From NCBI RefSeq assembly GCF_017979475.1, contig NZ_JAERIT010000004.1, positions 1 to 64,000 on the forward strand: a stretch of DNA of 64,000 bases. The letters are read 5' to 3'. The notes beneath the pieces were generated by a model, which was not told the DNA's origin, did no database searches, and worked only from the letters and a program-made list of their open reading frames with translations. Origin of the DNA: Helicobacter pullorum NCTC 12824. Lineage in GTDB: Bacteria; Campylobacterota; Campylobacteria; Campylobacterales; Helicobacteraceae. The stretch's first letter is position 1. The number at the start of each line of letters is the position of its first letter. Shown here piece by piece: positions 35,069 through 44,730 of the stretch. The translations under genes were made by a program, and so were the position numbers.

Positions 35069-36618
35069 TGTAAATTTTCTATACATTTAGCGGCAAAGTC
35101 TAATGCCTCTTTTGTGATTTTGTTTCCGCTTATCATGCGTGCAATTTCTTGAATCCTGCCATTTTTATCAAGCGGTATGATTTGTGAGCCTTCAAGGTGT
35201 TTTTGGACTAGAAAATGAGAGTTTGAGAGGCTTGGCATATGGGGTTGGTGTGAAATGGCAAAAATTTGATAGTTGGTAGAGAGTTGGTTTAGAATTTCTG
35301 CTACCCCTTGAGATTCTTCACCACTTAAATTAGCATCAATTTCATCTAAAATAATAATAGCTTGGTTTTTTTCTTGCGTGCTTTGGGTGAGAAGTAGGGC
35401 TAGTAAAAAGCGGTTAAATTCACCAGCACTAAGATTTTTTAATTCGGTATTTAGGGTGATAATAAAATTTGCATTGCCTAAAATATTGTAAGAATCTAAA
35501 GGTAATTCTTGGAGTGTAATAGTAGCTGGAGGCATTTTGAGTTTTTTTAAAGTGGCGTTGAGGGATTGCTGGAAGGCTTGCAAATGTGAATTTCGAGAAT
35601 CCAAAAGGGCTTTGGCGGTTTGTTGGAGGGAATTTTGGCTTTGATTAAAAGCGTTTTTGGCTTCTTTTAGGAATGTTTCAAGATTTTCGTATTTTTGTAA
35701 CTCTTCTTTTTTGTTTTTTAAAGCCTCTATGGCTTCATCGATTCCTCCATATCTATGTTTTAGACTGCTTAAAGCCTCGATACGATTTAAGATTTCTTCG
35801 GGATTTAGGTTGTCTATCTCGTTTAAGTGCTCGCTTTCTTGTTGGCATAGCGATTCTAATTCACTAAAAGCGTTGAGTATAGAATCGTTTTCGTAATTGA
35901 TAAGGTTTAAAAAATTGGAAATTTTATGAGAGTGATTAAGAATCTCTTGGACTTCTTGGAGGCTTTGGGAGATTTTTTCTTTTTTGGAGATTTCTTTTTT
36001 GAGCGCCAAAAGCTCTTCATATTCGCCTTTTTTTGGGTTGAGAGTTTCTAATTTTTGGATTTCAAATTGTAAGAATTCTTTTAGCTCATTGACTTTTAGG
36101 GATTCTTCTTGGAGTTTGTTGAGGTTGGATTTGGCATTTTGATAGGTATTGAAAGCCTTTTGGTAGGAAGTTAAGAGATTTTGATGCTGAGAATTTTGCG
36201 TAACACAGAAATTATCAAGTGCAAAAAAGAGATTTTCTTCTTTGAAAGAAGCATAGGTTTTGGTGCCTAGGTATTTTAAAAAGGGGGCAAAAATTTCTGT
36301 AATTTTCTTTTTTGGAATATTTTGTGCGTTGAGAAAATAGCGGATTTTATCCTTTTTAGTAAGGGTTAAAGTTACCTCGCCTTCATCTATTAATCCTTTT
36401 AATTCTTCTGGAATCCCATATAATTCTAAAGTGGCTTCTAAAATCTCTGCATTGCTTTCTTTTAATCCAAAAAGCGCAAGAATAGATTCCATCAAAACGG
36501 ATTTTCCTGCACCACTTGCACCACTAAAAACATTGAAATTAGGAGTAGGTTCAAAGGAAGCTTCTTTGAAGGCAGGAGAGTTTTTGATAACGACTTTTTG
36601 GAGTAGGATTTTTTGCAT
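35065..36618 (-). CDS. recN: DNA repair protein RecN
   Basis: SMC-like ATPase for double-strand-break repair. ATG 36618 (MQKILLQKVVIKNSPAF) overlaps the nadK stop as TAATG, giving 517 residues; the extra 18 codons upstream are unsupported. Walker A is FSGASGAGKSVLM (about 28-40), a long coiled coil spans about 130-370, and the ABC signature/Walker B region has LSAGEFNRFLLALLL and AIIILDEIDANLSGEES. Shorter than E. coli RecN (553), as in related species. Confidence 0.93.
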   Translation of the reverse strand: MQKILLQKVVIKNSPAFKEASFEPTPNFNVFSGASGAGKSVLMESILALFGLKESNAEILEATLELYGIPEELKGLIDEGEVTLTLTKKDKIRYFLNAQNIPKKKITEIFAPFLKYLGTKTYASFKEENLFFALDNFCVTQNSQHQNLLTSYQKAFNTYQNAKSNLNKLQEESLKVNELKEFLQFEIQKLETLNPKKGEYEELLALKKEISKKEKISQSLQEVQEILNHSHKISNFLNLINYENDSILNAFSELESLCQQESEHLNEIDNLNPEEILNRIEALSSLKHRYGGIDEAIEALKNKKEELQKYENLETFLKEAKNAFNQSQNSLQQTAKALLDSRNSHLQAFQQSLNATLKKLKMPPATITLQELPLDSYNILGNANFIITLNTELKNLSAGEFNRFLLALLLTQSTQEKNQAIIILDEIDANLSGEESQGVAEILNQLSTNYQIFAISHQPHMPSLSNSHFLVQKHLEGSQIIPLDKNGRIQEIARMISGNKITKEALDFAAKCIENLQ

Positions 36619-37472
36619 TATTCGTAATCCCCCCAGTGGAATTTTTGTTTGAGGATTTTGAAATAATCCCAATGAGGATTGTGAATTAGTTTTGCACCAT
36701 TTTTTTGAGCAACGATAGAAATTTGTTGTTTGAATTTAAGGGTTTTGTTTTCTTGTCCATCTATGATGATATTGCAAAGCCCTTGTTCTCCGAGTTCGAC
36801 TTTGATAGTAAAAGTAGAAGGCAAAATCAAGGGTCTTTGTGTGAGTGAATGCGCACAAATTGGTGTTAGAAGTAAATTGTGGGAGAAAGGATAAACAACA
36901 GCACCGCCTGCGCTAATATTGTAAGCAGTAGAGCCTGTTGGTGTGGCAATAATTAGCCCATCCCCATAATATGAATTAAAATAATTTTCATCAATATAAG
37001 CCTTAAGGTGTATCATAGAAGTATTATGAGGACGAGTTAAGATGATGTCATTGAGGGCAAAAAAGCTTGTTTGGTTGTCAATTTTGCCTTCTAGCATCAT
37101 ATGATTGGTAATATTATAATCTCCATTTTTGAGATTGGGGAGAAAAGAGCTTACTTCATCTTTTTGCAAATCAGTTAAAAAACCTAAATGCCCCATATTG
37201 ATTCCTAAAATGGGCTTTTGGTGTGAAAAAGAGCGTCTAGCTGTGGAGATAAGTGTGCCATCACCGCCTATTGATATAAGTGCATCACATTGTTTGCAGA
37301 GTTCTTCGAAGTTTAGCCCATTCATATTAATCATACCTGCACTAATAGAATCTAAAATCACTTCAAAGCCCAAAGAATGTGCAAGACTTTGGAAATCTAA
37401 AAAATATTCTTTTAGTGCTGGGGTAGAGGGGCGTAAAATAACGCCTAGGGTGTTAATGGCTGGATTTTTCAT
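36618..37472 (-). CDS. nadK: NAD kinase
   Basis: Phosphorylates NAD to NADP. 284 residues. Motifs: ALISIGGDGTLISTAR (GGDGT with catalytic Asp), GINMGHLGFLTDL, DGLIIATPTGSTAYNISAGG and IIDGQENK. It sits between the membrane protein (3 bp downstream of its stop) and recN (1-bp overlap), matching H. pylori HP1393-HP1394 order. Confidence 0.95.
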   Translation of the reverse strand: MKNPAINTLGVILRPSTPALKEYFLDFQSLAHSLGFEVILDSISAGMINMNGLNFEELCKQCDALISIGGDGTLISTARRSFSHQKPILGINMGHLGFLTDLQKDEVSSFLPNLKNGDYNITNHMMLEGKIDNQTSFFALNDIILTRPHNTSMIHLKAYIDENYFNSYYGDGLIIATPTGSTAYNISAGGAVVYPFSHNLLLTPICAHSLTQRPLILPSTFTIKVELGEQGLCNIIIDGQENKTLKFKQQISIVAQKNGAKLIHNPHWDYFKILKQKFHWGDYE

Positions 37473-37475
37473 AAC

Positions 37476-38192
37476 TCACTCTACAAAATATGCCTTAATT
37501 CTATAACCGCGTTTATCTTTGAGTTGGAGGCTTGGACCTTCAAAGGCAGTGGCATTAGGAATTTTTTTGTTAATTTCTCTAATAGCACTCCATGCTCTAA
37601 AACTCGCTAATCCTTCTTGCTTGAGTTCTGGAGAGAGTCCTTTGTAGGGATTATTATCTACAATCCCTTGTATTTCAAATGCGACGACTTTTTTGTCTTT
37701 TTCTAATTCATTTCCGATTTTAGTAGCAAGAGAAAGTAGGCAGCCTTGAGGAATATCCCATTTGCCTATTTGCATTGAAAAGCATTCAGCAATAATTTGT
37801 TTTTTGGGTTTTATGGTGTAGCGTAAATTAGTGGTGTTGGTTTGCTGTATTTCTTGCATAGATATATTTAATCCTTCCACAGATTGTGCAAGATTTAGAA
37901 GTTCTTTTTCTTTTTGCATTAATGCTTCTTGCAAGCGTCTAATTTCTTCTTCTTTGGCGTATTCTGTGCTGGTGGTTTCTTGGGTAATTCCTAAGGTGTT
38001 TTGTAAGCTTTGGATTGCAGATTGGCTATTTTTGTGGTTTAAAAAATAGTATCCTACCCCAAAGATAACGATGATAAGGGTGATAAGAATACTTAAAAAG
38101 AGCCAAAAATGACTTTTTTTTGTCTCCTCATCAAAATTGAGTTGGATAATAGGTTCTTCTGGGGATTGCGTGTTTTTGTTGTTTTCTTCCAT
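37476..38192 (-). CDS. Single-pass membrane protein of unknown function
   Basis: 238 residues from ATG 38192 (AAGGAG 6 nt upstream). Residues 1-30 are acidic and cytoplasmic, a transmembrane helix covers about 33-52 (LFLSILITLIIVIFGVGYYF), a coiled coil follows (EEEIRRLQEALMQKEKELL), then a C-terminal domain (about 125-238) with KVVAFEIQGIVDNNPYKGLS and ASFRAWSAIREINKKIPN. This domain recalls OmpA/MotB-like folds (positions of a short-turn AxRA-type helix) but lacks the standard signature, so that is a guess. Periplasmic location is inferred. Cotranscribed with nadK and recN. Confidence 0.7.
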   Translation of the reverse strand: MEENNKNTQSPEEPIIQLNFDEETKKSHFWLFLSILITLIIVIFGVGYYFLNHKNSQSAIQSLQNTLGITQETTSTEYAKEEEIRRLQEALMQKEKELLNLAQSVEGLNISMQEIQQTNTTNLRYTIKPKKQIIAECFSMQIGKWDIPQGCLLSLATKIGNELEKDKKVVAFEIQGIVDNNPYKGLSPELKQEGLASFRAWSAIREINKKIPNATAFEGPSLQLKDKRGYRIKAYFVE

Positions 38193-38194
38193 TT

Positions 38195-39010
38195 TTAACT
38201 CCTTATGTAACATTTAAAGTTGGATTTGATATTTTCATAGGCTTCTTTAATAATACGAAATTTTTCAGCATAGCCTTCAATGATTTTTTGATCTTGTCCA
38301 TAGACATTATCGGGGTGGTAAATTTTAGCAAGTTCGATATAGCGATTTTTGACATTTTCAAAGTCGTCATCATCATTGCAACCAAGAATCTTATAGCTTT
38401 TTTTAAGCAATCTTTCTTCTTTGGTTGTATATTCTCCAAAACATTCAAAGGTATTATTGGTTTTAAATGTTTCATAATCAAAATCTAAAACGATGTTGTA
38501 GATGATTTTTTGGGATAGCATAGAGACGAGTTTTTCCCAAAAATATGGGCTACTAGAATCAAGAAAAATTTCTTGTTTGGTGTAGCTAATAAGAAAATTT
38601 TGAAAAAGGGATTGCAAATAGCGTTTTGCAAGTCGATTTGGACGATTGAGACGCAAACAAACTTGGGTGTTTAAGCTACTAGTATGAAGGATTTGCAAAG
38701 AAACGATAATATGCTCCAAAACCGCCTTATTTTCTACCATTTTGATGCGGATTGGAAGGTGGCTGCTATCAATGATGGTTTGGAAGTTTGGAGTATGTTT
38801 TTTGTTTTCTTCTTGCATCGCAACATGATAAGCCCAGTTTAGAAAATAGTCTTTTTTGTAGCGTTCTCCATCATCTAAAATTAAAACAGAGCTTGAAAGG
38901 CGATAAGCTTTGGAAAAATGCTTATAGGCAAAATCAACAGCACGCTTTAAAAAGCGAGATTCTTTTTCAATGCTAATTTGAATGTATGGCTCTAAGAGCT
39001 CAACTTTCAT
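38195..39010 (-). CDS. J-domain protein with novel N-terminal region
   Basis: 271 residues. The C-terminal 65-70 residues are a DnaJ domain: KKSYKILGCNDDDDFENVKN and YIELAKIYHPDNVYG, with the HPD tripeptide that stimulates DnaK. The first 200 residues have no zinc-finger, G/F region or other DnaJ feature and no family I recognise. It is probably a specialised DnaK co-chaperone. Similar C-terminal J-domain proteins occur in Campylobacter. AAGGAAGTTTAAAAG precedes the ATG, and the next gene starts 3 bp after its stop. Confidence 0.82.
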   Translation of the reverse strand: MKVELLEPYIQISIEKESRFLKRAVDFAYKHFSKAYRLSSSVLILDDGERYKKDYFLNWAYHVAMQEENKKHTPNFQTIIDSSHLPIRIKMVENKAVLEHIIVSLQILHTSSLNTQVCLRLNRPNRLAKRYLQSLFQNFLISYTKQEIFLDSSSPYFWEKLVSMLSQKIIYNIVLDFDYETFKTNNTFECFGEYTTKEERLLKKSYKILGCNDDDDFENVKNRYIELAKIYHPDNVYGQDQKIIEGYAEKFRIIKEAYENIKSNFKCYIRS

Positions 39011-39079
39011 CTTTTAAACTTCCTTGTTTAATGGTGTTTTGATTGCTTAAATATTTGAATTTTAAATATTAAAGCAACT

Positions 39080-41101
39080 TTAGTTCCATTTTTTGAATTG
39101 TTTGATATTGTGTAAATTTTTTGTAATTTTATCTATTTCTATCTTAAGAGTTGCAATTTTGGAATTAATTAATGAAATTTTTGCTTGAGTGGTTTTTTCT
39201 AGTTGAGTGAGAAATTGCGAATAAGATTTTTTGAGAAGATTCATAGGTCCAAAGAGTTTGGTTTGGAAATGTTCAAAACAAAAAGTTTCATTTAAAGAAT
39301 CGCGTATATTTTCTAAGCTTGGAATGAAAATTGGAAAATCTGGATTTTCTCTGTGTTTTGCTAGGGAATTTTTGATTTTTAAATCAATTTTATTGAGAGT
39401 GGATTCAATGGCGTTGTCATAATAAAAGACAATAAAATTACTAAGGAAAATTAATTCGCTTTGCAAGTTTGAGATGATTTTTTGATTGGTGGTATTGAAA
39501 TCAACAAAGAGGTTTTCATAATATTGCTGGGAAAAATTTTGCAGTTCTTTTAGGCTTTGATTGTTGGGTGCGTATTTGTAAAATTCTTGTTTTTCTATTT
39601 GGGTATTTTGCCATTGCTTGATTTGCAAATGTAATAGAGTAGAAAATTCTTCCATGGTATTTGCAAATAAGTTGCAGAAATTTTTGATTTGAGCACTAAG
39701 GGATTTGAAGTCTTTAATAATAGGTGAATCTGGGTTTTGTAGAGAAATTTTGATTTTCTCTAAAGGAAGGGTGGTGATATTTTTTGTGTGCGTGGTTGTT
39801 TTTGGTATAAAGAGCCTTTTTTGTTGTTTGGGGAAATTTGTGGGGGTTTGTTCTAGGGAATTAAAAATAAATTGTGCTAATGAATCTAAAAGCAAGTCAA
39901 GGTTGGTATAAAGTTCATTGAATTTTTTTTGTTCATTTTCTTGGTGTTTGTGGTGTTGTAGGGTAATGTCTGTGAGGTGGTTTTTGAAAATTTGAATAAG
40001 CTGTGTGTAGCATTGATAAATCTTGTGGTATTGATAATGGAGCAAAATGTGCATTTCTTTGAGTTTTTTGAGGGCGGAATATTCTTTGGAGAGTTTAGCC
40101 TTTGGTTTGATAGAATGATTGAGAAAATCAAATATCAAAGGCATACCTGATTTTTGCATTAAATCATTATAATAGCTATTTTGAGAATTGTTTAGCTGAG
40201 TGTTTAGGGTATTTTTAAAGTTTTGGTAAGAAGATTCAAGGGTTTGCAAAAAACTATTCTCATCGGTTTTGGTGGTGGAGGTTTGGTGAATGAAGTTTTG
40301 GACTTCAAAAGAGAAATTTGAAAACAAAGTTTCAATTATTTTTTGTGGGGTATTAAGTTGTGCTTGGAGTGCCATTTTTGCAGAGATGGGGATAATTTGA
40401 CTAAAGATTTCTTTAAAAGATTCATTGGCATATTGGAGGCTAGTTTGGATTTCTTCTTCATTTTTGAGGCGGTCTTTTTGATTGAGGATACAAAGTGTTT
40501 TTTGGGAGTAATGTTTGATGAAATCTTGCAATAGTTTTTTTTCGCTGTTTTTTCCTGCATTATCAATGAGTGTAAGCCAAATAATGCCATCAACATTTTT
40601 AAGGATATCAAGAGTGGTTTTGGTATCATCGTGATTTTGAGAATTAAAGCCCGGCGTGTCTAAAAAATTGATTTCTTTTAGCATTAAAATGGGGGCATAT
40701 AGGCATAAAGAATCGATGTTTTTTGAGTTTTGACGGGTGAGCTGTTTTAAAAAATGAATATTTTGCAAAACTTTGTTCCCATCTTTGTAGAGGACTTCTA
40801 AGATAAAATCTTCTCCATAGCAAATTTTGCATACTTTAGAAGTGATGGGTGTGATGCCTGTTGGAAGGATATCTTGCCCCAAAAGAGCGTTTAAAAAGGT
40901 GCTTTTCCCGCTAGAGAATTGTCCGATAATTGCAATTTGCATGGGTTCTTTGGTTTTGTTTTGGAGAGATTCAAAAAAATCTTGGGAATAATCATTGGGA
41001 TTGAGATTGTTTTGGCAGTCTATAATGAATTTTTGCAGCTCTGTTTTTTGGGAATTTTTGTCCAAAATTTCTAAGCATTCTTGGAGATATTGTTTAAGCA
41101 T
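39080..41101 (-). CDS. Dynamin-like GTPase, second of a pair (DLP2-like)
   Basis: 673 residues. GTPase domain at the N-terminus: P-loop GQFSSGKS (60-67), switch Thr in PTGITPITSK, LDTPGF (G3) and NQKDRL (G4, N-K-x-D type). The rest is long alpha-helical stalk, with hydrophobic stretches such as LIFLSNFIVFYYDNA that might touch membrane. It overlaps the upstream dynamin gene by 8 bp. Paired bacterial dynamin-like proteins (Campylobacter jejuni Cj0411/Cj0412) form heterotetramers that tether membranes; this pair matches that arrangement. Confidence 0.88.
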   Translation of the reverse strand: MLKQYLQECLEILDKNSQKTELQKFIIDCQNNLNPNDYSQDFFESLQNKTKEPMQIAIIGQFSSGKSTFLNALLGQDILPTGITPITSKVCKICYGEDFILEVLYKDGNKVLQNIHFLKQLTRQNSKNIDSLCLYAPILMLKEINFLDTPGFNSQNHDDTKTTLDILKNVDGIIWLTLIDNAGKNSEKKLLQDFIKHYSQKTLCILNQKDRLKNEEEIQTSLQYANESFKEIFSQIIPISAKMALQAQLNTPQKIIETLFSNFSFEVQNFIHQTSTTKTDENSFLQTLESSYQNFKNTLNTQLNNSQNSYYNDLMQKSGMPLIFDFLNHSIKPKAKLSKEYSALKKLKEMHILLHYQYHKIYQCYTQLIQIFKNHLTDITLQHHKHQENEQKKFNELYTNLDLLLDSLAQFIFNSLEQTPTNFPKQQKRLFIPKTTTHTKNITTLPLEKIKISLQNPDSPIIKDFKSLSAQIKNFCNLFANTMEEFSTLLHLQIKQWQNTQIEKQEFYKYAPNNQSLKELQNFSQQYYENLFVDFNTTNQKIISNLQSELIFLSNFIVFYYDNAIESTLNKIDLKIKNSLAKHRENPDFPIFIPSLENIRDSLNETFCFEHFQTKLFGPMNLLKKSYSQFLTQLEKTTQAKISLINSKIATLKIEIDKITKNLHNIKQFKKWN

Positions 41102-43385
41102 CGTTGTTCCTTGTAGCGTATTCTTGGAGTTCTTGCAATAAGATTTGAATTTCTTTTAGGGAGGAGATAGAGTGCATAATTTGCGATTCTTTTTGCTGTT
41201 TTTGTGTGGAATTGGATTTATCTAGGCTTTTTTGGAGGATTTGTTTTTTGGTTTCTAGGTTTTGACTAGATTGTTGCATCATTTCTTCAAAGCTGGTTTT
41301 AAGATCATTGAGAAATGCGGAAGCTATTTCTTGGCTTTGGTGATAAATGGTATTGTCAAAATTAGCAAAACCATTTTGAAAAGCTTGTTGCAAAGCTTCT
41401 TTGAGTTTGTTTTCTTGATTTTTATAAGAATGCAAAGAAAGCGAGTTTAGGTGATTTAGAATTTGTATTTTGGTTTTTGTAATAGTGCTTTTGTGGAGTT
41501 GCATTTGTGGCGTTTTTAATGTGGGTAAAAGGGTATTTTGGAGTTGGGAGATTTTTTGGGCAAGATTTTGACGATATGTCCTTAAAATATCGATTAGAAA
41601 ATCTTCTAATCCTTGAGTGAGAATCCTTTCTATCCTCTCTTTGCTTGGGGAAGAGTGTTTTTGGTAATCATAGAGAATATCTTCAAAGATTCTTTGGATA
41701 AGGATATTTTGAGCTTCATTGAGTTTTTGCGTTAATGTGTTTTTTGTGCTTTTTAGGTATTCTTGGAAATGTGTTTGGGTGTTTTGGAGGTTGAATTTTA
41801 GGGTTTCAAATTCTTTGTTTGCTTCATTGATTTCTTGTTTGTTTTTTTGGATAAGCATTGCAATTTCTTCTTGTGTGCTAAAGAGTAATTTTAGCTCCAA
41901 ATCCAAATATTCTTTGAGAATCTCGATATTTTTATGAAATCCTTGAGCGGTAAGGTAGATGATGTCTTTTGCCTTGGTGCTATTATTTCCTAATAAAGTT
42001 TTTTGTAAATATTCTAAAAAGGTGTTGAAATTAGAAGATTCTAGGGTATAGCCTAATTCTTTTGCCTGCTTGGGATTATTTTGGCACAAAAGTGCTGGGT
42101 AGCTAGCAATGTGGATAAAATCTAAACGCTCTAAGAAAAGTTTTGCTTGGCTTGGAGGTAGGTTTTGTTGGAACTTGGCTTGTATGCTTTCTTTTGTGTA
42201 ATTTAGGGCTTGGTGGAGTTCTTCTTGGGTGAGTAAATCTGCATGGGTGAGGATAATAAGAAGTCTTGAAATATTGGAAGTTTGCAGTGTTTCTAATAAA
42301 AATTCTAAATCAATTTGTGTGGCACTTTGGGAAGCATTCATTGCATGGATTAGTAAATCACATTTTGTAAGATAGTTTTTAGTGATTTCTTCTCTTTGGA
42401 TGATTGGGTCATCAAGCCCGGGAGTATCGACGATTTCTACTTTGTTTTTGAGGAAATTTAAGGGAGTAAAAAGAATGGTTTTTTGGACAAGATTGCAAAG
42501 TTTGCTTGGGTGGTTTGCTGAAGTGAATTTTGGTAAGTCTTGTAGCGGTATTTCTAGGCTTTGTTCTGACTTTTGAATATAGTTTTTAAGAAAATCTGAA
42601 AATTCTTGATTTTCTAATAGATTTTCAAGCAATTTTGAATCTAGAGTGCTTTTTAATTCTTGCCATTGTTCTTGATTCCAAAAAATAATTTTTGCATAAG
42701 ATTTGGGGCTGTATTTGAGAATTGTTAGGCTTGCTGTTTCTGGTATAGTTGAGCTACCTAAGATTTCTTGCCCTAAGAGTGCATTTAAAAGTGTGCTTTT
42801 GCCTGAGCTTAAAACGCCCGTGATTCCGATAGAGAAATGTTGGGATTGTGCTTTGGTAATGAGATTTTGGAGATTTTCAAAGATGTTTTTTGGGGCAATA
42901 GAAGAGAGGGAATTTAATTCTTTGGTAAGAATTTTGAGGCTTTCATCAAAAAAATTTTCTAAAAGATTTTTGGGTAATTGAGTGGTTTTTTCTAGGTGGG
43001 TTGTTGGGTGGTTTGGGTGGTTTTGAAAGTGCGAGGTTAGAAATGATTTGAGGTTATTGTAGTGGGATTCTTCTAATAAATTATGATGACGCATAAAATC
43101 AAGATTTTGCAAAATTTCTTGTAATTTTTGAGAATCTTTTTGGTTTTGTAGGGTTAAGAGGATTTGGTATTGTGCTTGTTGGATAGTTTTAAAATAGGTG
43201 GTATTATAGAGGTATTCTTTGCAGATATTTTTAAGTGTTTGGGATTGCCAAAAGAGATTAAAAGTTTTGGGTGTAAGACTTAGAAGGATGGCTAAAATTT
43301 CATTGCAAGAATCTTTTGGCAAATCTGCAATATGAAAGCTCTCTAAAGGTAAAATATCTTTGAAAGTCTCTTTAAACCATTCCAT
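41094..43385 (-). CDS. Dynamin-like GTPase, first of a pair (DLP1-like)
   Basis: 763 residues. Unlike its partner it has an N-terminal helical extension of about 180 residues before the GTPase domain: P-loop GVLSSGKS (190-197), SSTIPETASLT (switch I), VDTPGLDDP (G3) and LTHADLL (G4). Long helical stalk follows, with coiled coils to the C-terminus. In C. jejuni the N-terminal segment of DLP1 holds the partner together, so this extension probably mediates assembly with the downstream protein. The MFS gene ends 3 bp upstream, suggesting one transcript. Confidence 0.88.
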   Translation of the reverse strand: MEWFKETFKDILPLESFHIADLPKDSCNEILAILLSLTPKTFNLFWQSQTLKNICKEYLYNTTYFKTIQQAQYQILLTLQNQKDSQKLQEILQNLDFMRHHNLLEESHYNNLKSFLTSHFQNHPNHPTTHLEKTTQLPKNLLENFFDESLKILTKELNSLSSIAPKNIFENLQNLITKAQSQHFSIGITGVLSSGKSTLLNALLGQEILGSSTIPETASLTILKYSPKSYAKIIFWNQEQWQELKSTLDSKLLENLLENQEFSDFLKNYIQKSEQSLEIPLQDLPKFTSANHPSKLCNLVQKTILFTPLNFLKNKVEIVDTPGLDDPIIQREEITKNYLTKCDLLIHAMNASQSATQIDLEFLLETLQTSNISRLLIILTHADLLTQEELHQALNYTKESIQAKFQQNLPPSQAKLFLERLDFIHIASYPALLCQNNPKQAKELGYTLESSNFNTFLEYLQKTLLGNNSTKAKDIIYLTAQGFHKNIEILKEYLDLELKLLFSTQEEIAMLIQKNKQEINEANKEFETLKFNLQNTQTHFQEYLKSTKNTLTQKLNEAQNILIQRIFEDILYDYQKHSSPSKERIERILTQGLEDFLIDILRTYRQNLAQKISQLQNTLLPTLKTPQMQLHKSTITKTKIQILNHLNSLSLHSYKNQENKLKEALQQAFQNGFANFDNTIYHQSQEIASAFLNDLKTSFEEMMQQSSQNLETKKQILQKSLDKSNSTQKQQKESQIMHSISSLKEIQILLQELQEYATRNNDA

Positions 43386-43388
43386 TAG

Positions 43389-44534
43389 TTATCCTTGCCA
43401 AAAAAGTTTTTGTGATTGATAAAAAACCAACGCACTTACAAATAAGATTCCGCCCAAAAGTAGGCAAAGAGTGTTCCAGCCAAATGGATGGTAAATATAA
43501 GTGGGTAATGTCGTTCCTAGTGTGCCTCCAGCGTAATAAAAAGCTAAATACAAACCATTAGTGATCCCTTTTTTGTTTTTTGAGATAGTGTTGATAAAAG
43601 AGGAAAGCACAGAATTGATAATAAACATTCCAAAACAGAGTGTGAAAATCGCAAAGAAAAGTTGCCAAAAGTCCCCAAAAAGCATCATCCAACAAGATGC
43701 ACCAAAGATAAAGAATCCTAAGGCAATCGTTTTGATTTCGCCTTTGAAGAATCTTGTGATTTTTTTAGATAGGATTGCAGTGATAATTCCCACAATATAG
43801 CCAAAATACATAAAACCAATTTGTGCAGGTGTAATTTGGGGGTTGAGCGAGGTAATGTAGTGGGGCATAAAGTTTAGTACGCCTTGAAAACAAAAGAGTA
43901 TCAAAAAAGCACCACTATAAAGCAATAAAAAGCGTTTATCTTTTAAGAAATCCAAAATGATGGCAAAAGTGATTTTGCTGCTTTGGATTTTGGTGTTGGT
44001 GTGAGGGAGTTTGAATGCAAGAAAGGCAATAAGAAGTGTTGAGATTCCAAGTGCTATGAAAGTAAAACGCCAAGAAAAAAGAGTCGTGAGAAATCCACCG
44101 CCAACGCGTGATAAAACCCCTCCAAAAACGGTAGAGGCAACATAAAGCCCTATGTATTTGTTTTTGCTATCAATGCGTGTTAGTGAAGTCATTGTGGCTG
44201 TAAGAGCTGCTGGAATCATCAAAGCTTCGCAGATTCTAAGGATTAAAAAGGTGCTGTATTGTTGGGTAAAACTTAAAAGGCATTGAAATACGCCAAGTAG
44301 CATCAAAGAGGCAATTAAGATAAGCTTTGTATCAAATTTTTCTAATAAATATCCATAAAAAATAGGGGCAATGGCTAATGCAAAAAGAATCACGGAAGTA
44401 AAAAGCGTGACTTGTGTGGTTGAGATTTGGAATTCATTAATCAATAAAGGCTGTATGGGCTGGGTTATATAAAGTGTAGAGATGATAACAATCGCACTAA
44501 ACATAATAGTTGTTAAATTGTATTTTTGCTGCAT
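43389..44534 (-). CDS. MFS transporter
   Basis: 381 residues, about 12 helices, no signal peptide. The first half has TLYITQPIQPLLINEFQIS and the loop 2-3 region GYLLEKFDTKLILIASL (motif A variant lacking the usual GRR); the second half GEIKTIALGFFIFG. Sequence type fits the YnfM/arabinose-efflux-like drug/sugar exporters, but substrate is unknown. The ATG follows a TATAAT directly (TTTTATAATGC) and has no clear ribosome binding site. Confidence 0.82.
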   Translation of the reverse strand: MQQKYNLTTIMFSAIVIISTLYITQPIQPLLINEFQISTTQVTLFTSVILFALAIAPIFYGYLLEKFDTKLILIASLMLLGVFQCLLSFTQQYSTFLILRICEALMIPAALTATMTSLTRIDSKNKYIGLYVASTVFGGVLSRVGGGFLTTLFSWRFTFIALGISTLLIAFLAFKLPHTNTKIQSSKITFAIILDFLKDKRFLLLYSGAFLILFCFQGVLNFMPHYITSLNPQITPAQIGFMYFGYIVGIITAILSKKITRFFKGEIKTIALGFFIFGASCWMMLFGDFWQLFFAIFTLCFGMFIINSVLSSFINTISKNKKGITNGLYLAFYYAGGTLGTTLPTYIYHPFGWNTLCLLLGGILFVSALVFYQSQKLFWQG

Positions 44535-44699
44535 TATAAAATTATCTTTGATTTTGGATTTAGAGCTTTTATAAAATTATCTTATTCTTAGAAACTTTAA
44601 AAGTTAATAAATTTTTTTATTTTTAAAGTTGATTTTCAAAAATTTGTAAAATTATATTTTTGATTAAAGGTTGTTATTTTAATGTTTGCCAAAAAATGC

Positions 44700-44705
44700 T
44701 AAAAT
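44700..44705 (+). promoter_or_regulatory. Putative -10 box of the rplI operon
   Basis: ATGCTAAAATTCC contains TAAAAT with a TG one base upstream, 26 bp before the rplI ATG; TAGGAG (44718-44723) is the ribosome binding site. Confidence 0.5.
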
Positions 44706-44730
44706 TCCAAAAATTAATAGGAGTATTTTA

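Noticed and set aside
38195-38481. Alternate frames of about 92 codons opposite and beside the J-domain
   Set aside because: Low-complexity shadow frames with no start signal; the J-domain frame is clearly coding.
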